From positions 1 through 9,127 of the forward strand of contig CAYJLG010000066.1 in NCBI GenBank assembly GCA_964371035.1: DNA of 9,127 nt, read 5' to 3'. The stretch is from UBA1535 sp964371035. Its GTDB lineage: Bacteria > Bacillota > Clostridia > Tissierellales > Sedimentibacteraceae. Under the pieces are notes generated by a model. The model was not told the origin of the DNA, ran no database searches, and was given only the letters and a program-made list of their open reading frames with translations. How positions within the stretch are numbered: position 1 is the stretch's first letter; each line of letters opens with the position of its first letter. The translations under genes were made by a program, and so were the position numbers. Below, in pieces: positions 1-4,688 of the stretch.

Positions 1-153
1 TAATTAGCCTTAATATCAAGTTTTTGTTCGTTAGGTCCAGATTTTGCACCACACTTTCTTCAGCTCATACCTCACGATATGCACTATGTGATTGGCTGTG
101 ACTACCCTCACTTCGGACTTTCACCGATTAGCTATGTACCATACTCGGCACAC
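1..153 (-). mobile_element. Group IIC intron, 5' end (domain I), cut by window edge
   Basis: Read on the minus strand from 153, the sequence begins GTGTGCC, which fits the group II 5' consensus GUGYG. It continues with GGTGAAAGTCC (plus 125-115) and, further in, GCTGAAGAAAG, CTAACGAACA and a block ending AAGGCTA near the window edge. From memory, these elements and their order match domain I of the Oceanobacillus iheyensis group IIC intron. The element starts just after a Rho-independent terminator hairpin (155-190) and lies in the same orientation, which is the usual insertion site of class C introns. A candidate EBS1 loop (CAAAA, plus 46-42) pairs with the last five exon bases (TTTTG, plus 158-154). 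Only about 153 bases are visible. The reverse transcriptase/maturase ORF, if present, and domains V and VI would lie left of position 1, so completeness and activity cannot be judged. Confidence 0.85.
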
Positions 154-154
154 C

Positions 155-190
155 AAAAAAATAGAGGCTAAGTATATTAACCTCTATTTT
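155..190 (-). terminator. Rho-independent terminator of the zinc-ribbon gene; group IIC intron target
   Basis: On the minus strand the arm AAAATAGAGG (190-181) pairs with CCTCTATTTT (167-158). Four inner pairs (TTAA with TTAG, one G-T wobble) extend this to a 14-bp stem with a 5-base loop. A run of seven T (161-155, partly in the stem) follows. The hairpin starts 5 bases after the stop codon of the gene at 196-690. The group IIC intron begins two bases past the T-run, after a single G. Confidence 0.88.
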
Positions 191-195
191 AAAAT

Positions 196-690
196 TTACT
201 CTACTTTTCCGCCACAAGATGTACAAAACAGTGCGCTTTCTTCAATAGATGCATTGCATAGCTTACATGCTTTAGTGTTTTCGCTCTGTGGATTAGCATC
301 ATCTGCTTCTATTACGTCATTTTCAACTTCTACAATCTCAGGAAGTTTTGTTCCACACTTAGGACAAAAATCTACGCCTTCACCAGATTCTGCAGAACAT
401 TTAGGGCACAATTTAATTCCTTTAACTCTTCTGATTTCATCTTTTAAGTTCTCGATGTTTATCATAGAAGTTTTAACTCGTGCTACAAATTCTGCTAATT
501 CAGCTTCAGGAGCCTCTGAATTTAATTTGAAATACATTTCACCAATTTGTTGATAAGCACTTATTATATTTTTTTCCTCAGTTACAATCTCTCCATTCAA
601 TTTAGTCGTGTCAGCAATTTCTTTGGTTTTGCTAACTAAATCTTGGCTGGTTTGAGATATCTTACTACCTAATCCTTTAATAAAATCCAT
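196..690 (-). CDS. Double zinc-ribbon protein
   Basis: A 164-residue protein. Residues 1-90 are charged and probably helical, beginning with an amphipathic MDFIKGLGSK stretch. Two zinc ribbons follow: C95-x2-C98 with C109-x2-C112, and C142-x2-C145 with C156-x2-C159, joined by an acidic linker (about 116-138). There is no signal peptide or membrane helix, so it is probably cytoplasmic. The architecture resembles a common clostridial family of small zinc-ribbon proteins of unknown function; the ribbons suggest protein or nucleic-acid contact, but I do not assign a role. The ATG at 690 is supported by GGAG at 701-698, 7 bases upstream. The gene has its own promoter (772-743) and a terminator 5 bases past the stop, so it is a single-gene unit. 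Its terminator now hosts a group IIC intron, which should leave the coding sequence intact. Confidence 0.85.
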   Translation of the reverse strand: MDFIKGLGSKISQTSQDLVSKTKEIADTTKLNGEIVTEEKNIISAYQQIGEMYFKLNSEAPEAELAEFVARVKTSMINIENLKDEIRRVKGIKLCPKCSAESGEGVDFCPKCGTKLPEIVEVENDVIEADDANPQSENTKACKLCNASIEESALFCTSCGGKVE

Positions 691-742
691 AATTCATCTC
701 CATTTCAAAATGTTTTTTTACTTAAAATATTAACTTATTATA

Positions 743-772
743 ATTATATAAAACATTGAAGAGTAATGTCAA
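743..772 (-). promoter_or_regulatory. Sigma-A type promoter for the zinc-ribbon gene
   Basis: On the minus strand, TTGACA (772-767) is followed by an 18-base spacer and TATAAT (748-743). Both hexamers match the consensus exactly. A second TATAAT overlaps just downstream (742-737) but would sit 24 bases from the -35. The leader to the ATG at 690 is about 45 bases. Confidence 0.75.
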
Positions 773-850
773 TTATTATTTGTATAAAAATATAAAATAA
801 TCCAAGAAAGCATAAACTATACAGCTGAATTTTAACGACTAAAATAAAAG

Positions 851-878
851 TACAACAAAATAACACATTTTTGTTGTA
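851..878. repeat. 10-bp perfect inverted repeat, operator-like
   Basis: TACAACAAAA (851-860) is the exact reverse complement of TTTTGTTGTA (869-878), with an 8-base spacer. No gene ends nearby on either strand that it could terminate, so an operator is more likely than a terminator. The centres of the two arms lie 18 bases apart. Confidence 0.5.
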
Positions 879-920
879 AAATGGTTTGCGTTGATGTATT
901 ATATATTTATGCGACAAAAA

Positions 921-969
921 TAAAGCAAAAAATATATAACATAAATATATTACGTTTTAATTTGCTTTA
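921..969. repeat. Nested inverted repeats upstream of the XRE gene
   Basis: The outer arms TAAAGCAAA (921-929) and TTTGCTTTA (961-969) are exact reverse complements. An inner pair, AATATAT (931-937) and ATATATT (945-951), lies between them. The right outer arm is where the -35 element of the XRE promoter would be expected. The inner pair could be chance in such AT-rich DNA. Confidence 0.35.
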
Positions 970-980
970 GTTATTATCAG

Positions 981-1001
981 TATAATAGAAAACATTCTAT
1001 T
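981..1001 (+). promoter_or_regulatory. -10 element and overlapping operator-like repeat for the XRE gene
   Basis: TATAAT at 981-986 is the best -10 before the XRE gene. No good -35 is seen (the nearest is TTAATT at 957-962, spacer 18). A perfect 7-bp inverted repeat, AATAGAA (984-990) and TTCTATT (995-1001) with a 4-base spacer, overlaps the -10 and runs into the start-site region. A protein bound there would block the polymerase, so autorepression by the encoded regulator is a reasonable guess. Confidence 0.5.
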
Positions 1002-1039
1002 TGTCAACAATAAATTGAATATTTTCTAATTCCTAATAA

Positions 1040-1048
1040 GAGGTGATC
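1040..1048 (+). promoter_or_regulatory. Strong ribosome binding site that sets a TTG start
   Basis: GAGGTGATC is a nine-base uninterrupted match to the complement of the bacterial 16S rRNA 3' end. The TTG at 1052 lies 8 bases after the GAGG core, which is good spacing. An in-frame GTG at 1043 falls inside the site itself and so cannot be the start. Confidence 0.8.
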
Positions 1049-1051
1049 ATT

Positions 1052-1432
1052 TTGACAATATATGATTTAGTTAAACATTTAGCAGATGAAAGGAAATTGA
1101 AAATTTCTACCATTGAAAATGCGGTAGGAATAAGTAATGGATCTATATCAAAATGGAAAAAAACTATACCTAAGATAGATAATCTGTGTAAGGTAGCAAA
1201 TTATCTTGATTGCGATGTCAAGTTTTTATTGATTAACGCTGGATATATTGATGACGCATCAAACAATGTTGCAAGAGAAGGCGAAGAAAACTATGCAACA
1301 AAACTTTCTGAAAACCAAAAAAGATTATTAAGAATTTTAGACGAGTTTGAAGATGAGAAATCAAAGACTAAATTTATTGGTATAATAAAAAAACTAGCAG
1401 ATGAAGTTCTGCTAGCGGAAAAGTTTAATTAA
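1052..1432 (+). CDS. XRE-family helix-turn-helix transcriptional regulator
   Basis: A 126-residue protein from the TTG at 1052, chosen because the ribosome site at 1040-1048 overlaps the other in-frame start, GTG 1043. Residues 3-62 form a lambda-repressor-like (XRE/Cro) helix-turn-helix domain. The turn ISNGSISKWKK (27-37) contains the likely recognition helix, and the LCKVANYLDCDVKFLL segment (45-60) is typical of the last helices in this family. Residues 63-126 are a charged helical tail, probably for dimerisation. There is no peptidase or LexA-type cleavage domain. The gene is divergent from the zinc-ribbon gene across a region rich in inverted repeats, one of which overlaps its own -10, so autoregulation is likely. 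The targets are unknown. A bidirectional terminator follows directly. Confidence 0.88.
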   Translation: MTIYDLVKHLADERKLKISTIENAVGISNGSISKWKKTIPKIDNLCKVANYLDCDVKFLLINAGYIDDASNNVAREGEENYATKLSENQKRLLRILDEFEDEKSKTKFIGIIKKLADEVLLAEKFN

Positions 1433-1440
1433 TATTGTTA

Positions 1441-1483
1441 AAAAGGAAAGTGGACCAAACGATACGGTTTACTTTCTTTTTTT
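1441..1483. terminator. Bidirectional terminator shared by the XRE and DUF5317 genes
   Basis: GAAAGTGGACC (1446-1456) pairs with GGTTTACTTTC (1466-1476) with two G-T wobbles, and flanking A and T runs extend the stem. Seven T follow on the plus strand (1477-1483), and a T-run also follows on the minus strand. The stop codon of the minus-strand gene (1469-1471) lies inside the stem, so its last codons (Pro-Lys-Lys-Arg-Lys) are encoded by the plus-strand T-tract. Confidence 0.85.
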
Positions 1484-2074
1484 GGGCTTATACAAATTTT
1501 TAGATATAGTGAGAGAATCTCTTGTTTTAATAAATTTATCTGTCATCAAATCTTGAATAATTAAAACCAGTCCAATAAACACTACTACATCGCCTAAACT
1601 AAAAATTATATCATAAAAATAATATTGGCCAGTATTGTATATCTTTCCCAAAAATCCTAGTATAGCATCTTGTGAAGGTATAAAAAATTTAACGCTTCCA
1701 TCAATTAATAAAGTCGATAACTCATCCCCATAATGAGCTGATACCAAGTCGCTTCTTATTGGGATTTTAAAGTTGTTTACAGCCATACAAATAAAATTCA
1801 TCATCAAGCCGACTAAAGGCATAAACATAAATCTTTTATCTAAGTTAAACGCTAAGAGAATAAAGACAAACGCATTTGCTGCAATAAGCAAAATGCTATA
1901 TATAATTGAGTCAACGCTTAATAGACCCAAGTTTAAAACGACAATTGCTAGATGAGCTAAAAGAGATAAAAAAATTAGCGGGGAAAGGTTTATTTTGACA
2001 TGTTCTATCCTTGAAATCTTACCTCTCCGTATCAAACCTACAATTATTCCTAAAATGATCCCTTCAATAATCAT
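1469..2074 (-). CDS. DUF5317 family membrane protein
   Basis: A 201-residue integral membrane protein with about five hydrophobic segments (roughly 1-14, 30-50, 54-76, 82-97 and 153-176). The pattern fits DUF5317: a short N-terminal helix ending in a basic LIRRGK turn, a central loop IPIRSDLV where related proteins have an NGG-x-MPV-like motif, and a late SLGDVVVFIGLVLI helix resembling the family's GDV segment. Function is unknown. A longer reading from ATG 2146 is rejected because that start lies upstream of the promoter -35. The ATG at 2074 has GAGG 7 bases upstream. The tail is strongly basic (KPKKRK), as expected for a cytoplasmic end. The gene is monocistronic and convergent with the XRE gene. 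Confidence 0.8.
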   Translation of the reverse strand: MIIEGIILGIIVGLIRRGKISRIEHVKINLSPLIFLSLLAHLAIVVLNLGLLSVDSIIYSILLIAANAFVFILLAFNLDKRFMFMPLVGLMMNFICMAVNNFKIPIRSDLVSAHYGDELSTLLIDGSVKFFIPSQDAILGFLGKIYNTGQYYFYDIIFSLGDVVVFIGLVLIIQDLMTDKFIKTRDSLTISKNLYKPKKRK

Positions 2075-2114
2075 ACCAAATCCTCTTTCCGTAAATTGGT
2101 TACATCCATATACT

Positions 2115-2143
2115 ATAATATAATATAATTTGAAAATTATCAA
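2115..2143 (-). promoter_or_regulatory. Promoter of the DUF5317 gene
   Basis: On the minus strand, TTGATA (2143-2138) is followed by a 17-base spacer and TATTAT (2120-2115). The start site would be near 2108, about 34 bases before the ATG at 2074. The -35 lies inside one arm of the inverted repeat at 2133-2164. Confidence 0.6.
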
Positions 2144-2164
2144 CAAAAAATTATTGATAATTTT
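2133..2164. repeat. 11-bp perfect inverted repeat over the DUF5317 -35
   Basis: AAAATTATCAA (2133-2143) and TTGATAATTTT (2154-2164) are exact reverse complements separated by 10 bases. The arm centres are 21 bases apart, about two helical turns, a geometry suited to a dimeric regulator. The left arm contains the -35 of the minus-strand promoter. No gene ends nearby that would need a terminator. Confidence 0.55.
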
Positions 2165-2234
2165 AGTTTATGCACAAACTAAGCTGAAAACCTTTAGATT
2201 TGCTTAAGAATACGCGGTTTTGAAGAGCGTATAA

Positions 2235-2263
2235 TTGACAAATGTACACAATTATGCTAATAT
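2235..2263 (+). promoter_or_regulatory. Strong promoter with extended -10 for the small membrane protein
   Basis: TTGACA (2235-2240), a 17-base spacer and TAATAT (2258-2263), preceded by the extended -10 dinucleotide TG at 2255-2256. The leader is about 65 bases. A 6-bp perfect inverted repeat (AACAAT at 2271-2276, ATTGTT at 2280-2285) sits at the expected transcript start and may be an operator. Confidence 0.75.
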
Positions 2264-2334
2264 TTATATGAACAATAGAATTGTTAATTATTTTAATGAT
2301 GTATATTGTTTAATTTATCAAATGGAGGAATATT

Positions 2335-2577
2335 ATGAAAAATACGGGGAAACTACAAAATACACTGCAAATAGCATTTTTAATTATAGGTGTATTGACT
2401 GCATTAGAGTTTATTTTTGTTAAAGGTCTTTTTACATGGTTGATAGCTGTAGGGGCTACTGCTATTGTAGGATTAGCAAATGTATTTATGGCATTGAAAA
2501 ATAAAGAATGGATACAAGCGTGTTTTTATTTATTGCTAATCGTAGCGCTTTGTATGGGATATATGGAGTTAGTATAA
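2335..2577 (+). CDS. Small three-helix membrane protein, unknown function
   Basis: An 80-residue hydrophobic protein. After a polar N-terminus (MKNTGKLQNT), three membrane segments can be seen at about 11-29, 33-53 and 61-78, with the short loop KNKEW between the second and third. I see no catalytic or metal-binding motif and do not recognise the family. The ATG at 2335 has an excellent ribosome site, GGAGG at 2324-2328, 6 bases upstream. With a near-consensus extended -10 promoter and its own terminator, this is a real and probably well-expressed gene, not a chance ORF. It is convergent with the ABC exporter, sharing only the terminator hairpin. No functional link to its neighbours is evident. 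Confidence 0.8.
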   Translation: MKNTGKLQNTLQIAFLIIGVLTALEFIFVKGLFTWLIAVGATAIVGLANVFMALKNKEWIQACFYLLLIVALCMGYMELV

Positions 2578-2595
2578 AATATTAAAAATAACAAT

Positions 2596-2639
2596 GAAAC
2601 AGGTGATATGCTCTATTCAGAAAGCATATCACCTGTTTC
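2596..2639. terminator. 17-bp perfect hairpin between convergent genes
   Basis: The arms 2596-2612 and 2623-2639 are perfect reverse complements over 17 bases, with a 10-base loop (2613-2622). The hairpin lies 18 bases after the small membrane protein gene. On the minus strand it falls inside the end of the ABC exporter gene, whose TAG stop (2615-2613) is in the loop. The T-tracts are interrupted on both strands (GTTTATTG on plus, GTTATTTTT on minus), so termination may rest mainly on the long stem. Confidence 0.75.
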
Positions 2640-4391
2640 GTTTATTGATTTAAATTGTGCGTCGTAAAGCGATGTGTAAAGTCCATTTAATGAATATAGA
2701 TGCTCGTGTGTGCCATGCTCTGACACGCCAGATTCTGTCAAAACTATAATTTCATCTGCGTTTTTCACAGTGGAAAGTCTGTGTGCTATTACAAGCGTAG
2801 TTCTACCTTCGGATAGTTCGTGCAAAGATTTTTGAACTAGTTGTTCAGTTTGATTATCAAGTGCGGAAGTTGCTTCATCTAATATCATAATAGGGGGATT
2901 TTTTAGAAATGCCCTTGCAATGCTTATACGTTGTTTTTGACCACCAGATAATCTAATACCTTTTTCACCAATATTAGTATCATACCCATCAGGGCAACTC
3001 ATGATAAAATCATGTACTCTTGCTTTAACAGCAGCATCGATAATCTCTGCTTCAGTGGCATTGATATTCCCATATCTAATATTATCTCTAATTGTTCCAG
3101 TAAACAAGAAAATATTTTGTTGTACAATTCCAATAGTTTTGCGCAAACTGTTAAGTTTAATATTTTTTACATCGATTCCATCTAGGGTAACTATTCCACT
3201 GATACAATCATAAAAACGAGGTATAAGTTGACAAATGGTAGTTTTTCCACCACCGGAAGGGCCTACGAGTGCTACAGTTTTTCCAGCTGGGATTTTTAGA
3301 GAGACATTAGTCAAAACATCCTCATCATCATTATATTTAAAAGTAACATTATTAAATTCAATATTCCCCTTTACCTCCGAAAGGACAATAGCGTTTTCTT
3401 TATCAGCTATTTCGATATCTGTATCCATTATTTCAATAAATCTGATAAATCCGCTCATACCTTGTTCGAATTGCTGTGTGAAAGCAGTTAAGCGTTGAAT
3501 TGGCTGTATCATTAAGTTAATGTACAATAAAAACACTACTAGATCGGTAAATTCCATTGTCTCTTGAATTATACAAATAGCACCTACTATCAGTACTAAT
3601 GCATTTGTAAAACCAGTTAAAAAACCCATTCCAGCAGAGAAAAAACCCATAGCTTGATAAGATTTTCTTTTAGATTCTTTAAAAATACTATTTCCTTCTT
3701 TGAACTTTGAATTTTCAAATTCTTCATTAGTAAAAGATTGACTCACCCTTATACCGCTAATACTGTTTTCAACATGAGCATTAATATCTGCAACCTTTTT
3801 TCTTACATCACGAAACGCAATTCTCATTTTACTACGTCTTGTTATTGCAAACCAAGCAATAAGAGGAAACATTAATATAATACATAACCCTAATCGCCAC
3901 TCTATGTTAAAAAGCACGATAGAAGCGCCTGAAAACATTACGAGTGACAAAAAAATATCCTCTGGGCCATGATGAGCCAGTTCAGTGATATCAAACAAAT
4001 CATTCAAAACTTTAGACATTATTTGGCCAGTTCTATTTTTGTCATAATAGTTGAAGGATAATTTTTGCAGGTGCGAAAATAAATCTTCGCGTATGTCAGC
4101 CTCAATTCTAACACCTAATATGTGACCTTTATAGTTGATAAAATAAGTACATAGTGAAATAGAAAAATAAATTAATAATAAAAAAATAGATAAAGTTAAT
4201 AGTTCTGAAAGATTTCTTTCAGGGATTGTAAAATTCATAATACGTTGGGTAATCAATGGAAATATAAGGCTTAGCACAGCAGAAATTAGCGCACAAGTCA
4301 TATCTGCAAAAAATAATTTTTTATGTGGCTTATAATAGCTTATAAATCGTTTAATCGTTTTAAAATCAACTTTTGTTTGTGTATTTTGCAT
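2613..4391 (-). CDS. ABC exporter half-transporter (fused membrane and ATPase domains)
   Basis: A 592-residue type IV ABC exporter subunit, the usual length. Residues 1-320 form the six-helix membrane domain, with the family's helix and coupling-loop features (LSFNYYDKNRTGQIMSKVLND, about 111-131). Residues 342-580 are the ATPase: Walker A GPSGGGKT (377-384), Q-loop Q424, signature LSGGQ (481-485), Walker B IMILDE (501-506), D-loop SALD (509-512) and switch histidine H537. All catalytic residues are present. It should work as a homodimer, or with a partner not in this window. The substrate cannot be deduced; lipids, drugs and peptides are all possible. The last residues, about 582-592 (INETGDMLSE), extend past the usual family end and are encoded by the terminator hairpin. 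The start at 4391 has AAGGAG 6 bases upstream. It has its own promoter. Confidence 0.93.
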   Translation of the reverse strand: MQNTQTKVDFKTIKRFISYYKPHKKLFFADMTCALISAVLSLIFPLITQRIMNFTIPERNLSELLTLSIFLLLIYFSISLCTYFINYKGHILGVRIEADIREDLFSHLQKLSFNYYDKNRTGQIMSKVLNDLFDITELAHHGPEDIFLSLVMFSGASIVLFNIEWRLGLCIILMFPLIAWFAITRRSKMRIAFRDVRKKVADINAHVENSISGIRVSQSFTNEEFENSKFKEGNSIFKESKRKSYQAMGFFSAGMGFLTGFTNALVLIVGAICIIQETMEFTDLVVFLLYINLMIQPIQRLTAFTQQFEQGMSGFIRFIEIMDTDIEIADKENAIVLSEVKGNIEFNNVTFKYNDDEDVLTNVSLKIPAGKTVALVGPSGGGKTTICQLIPRFYDCISGIVTLDGIDVKNIKLNSLRKTIGIVQQNIFLFTGTIRDNIRYGNINATEAEIIDAAVKARVHDFIMSCPDGYDTNIGEKGIRLSGGQKQRISIARAFLKNPPIMILDEATSALDNQTEQLVQKSLHELSEGRTTLVIAHRLSTVKNADEIIVLTESGVSEHGTHEHLYSLNGLYTSLYDAQFKSINETGDMLSE

Positions 4392-4473
4392 TTATTTCTC
4401 CTTAAATATACTACTTTTGAAACATTCTAATAATTATTCTAAAAAATTGTAATGATTCAAACTAACTCTTACT

Positions 4474-4503
4474 ATTGTACATGATTTTTAATACTAATGT
4501 CAA
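4474..4503 (-). promoter_or_regulatory. Promoter of the ABC exporter gene
   Basis: On the minus strand, TTGACA (4503-4498) is followed by an 18-base spacer and TACAAT (4479-4474). The leader to the ATG at 4391 is about 75 bases. It contains a direct repeat ATTCTAA (plus 4424-4430 and 4436-4442, 12-base period) of uncertain meaning. Confidence 0.7.
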
Positions 4504-4576
4504 ATATATATAATAGCATTTTGATTTTTTATAATATTATGATGAATTTTAATATTTTATTTTCAATGTTCAAAAA

Positions 4577-4617
4577 TAAAAAAACCGACCTGTCAACATT
4601 TAACATTGAAGGTCGGT
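4577..4617 (-). terminator. Rho-independent terminator of the stalk-domain gene
   Basis: On the minus strand ACCGACCT (4617-4610) pairs with AGGTCGGT (4591-4584). A short inner stem (TTCA with TGAA type pairing, one bulged base) lies between them, and a run of T follows (4583-4578). It lies about 70 bases after the stop codon at 4689. The rest of the 297-base gap (4392-4688) holds only the ABC promoter and leader. Confidence 0.88.
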
Positions 4618-4688
4618 AAATTTATAGTTTATTTATAACTATTTATTTTTTTATTAAAATGAAAGTTGAAATTTTGATGTCTAAAATA

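Larger units (their letters stand above)
773..980. other. AT-rich divergent intergenic region with inverted repeats, no gene
   Basis: This is the core of the 361-base gap between the divergent zinc-ribbon and XRE genes. I see no ORF with a ribosome site. It holds an inverted repeat at 851-878, a nested pair of inverted repeats at 921-969 and, just beyond, a third overlapping the XRE -10 region (984-1001). The spacing and symmetry suggest protein-binding sites, perhaps for the adjacent XRE regulator; that is inference. Confidence 0.5.

Noticed and set aside
1..153. Fragment of ribosomal RNA or another structured housekeeping RNA
   Set aside because: The plus strand looks rRNA-like at first glance, but the minus strand has the ordered group II domain I motifs and the GTGTG start behind a terminator.
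92..553. Plus-strand ORF of 153 codons at the left end
   Set aside because: It lies over the intron, the terminator and the antisense of the zinc-ribbon gene, has no ribosome site, and its sequence looks like no protein family.
2075..2146. N-terminal extension of the DUF5317 protein from ATG 2146
   Set aside because: It would begin upstream of the -35 of the only good promoter, and the inner ATG at 2074 has a proper ribosome site and the family's usual N-terminus.
2235..2423. Plus-strand ORF of 62 codons overlapping the small membrane protein gene
   Set aside because: Its TTG start is the promoter -35 hexamer itself, it has no ribosome site, and the well-supported gene at 2335 lies in another frame.
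3001..3498. Plus-strand ORFs opposite the ABC exporter
   Set aside because: They are antisense shadows of the conserved ATPase domain and have no ribosome site.
2335..4391. Antimicrobial peptide or immunity locus around the ABC exporter
   Set aside because: The exporter has no peptidase domain, no precursor peptide with a double-glycine leader is seen, and the small membrane protein is on the other strand with its own promoter.
991..4429. Shared 9-mer AACATTCTA near the XRE start region (991-999) and in the ABC leader (4421-4429)
   Set aside because: A single AT-rich 9-mer match in 9 kb is expected by chance, and the dyad symmetry seen at 984-1001 is not present at the second site.
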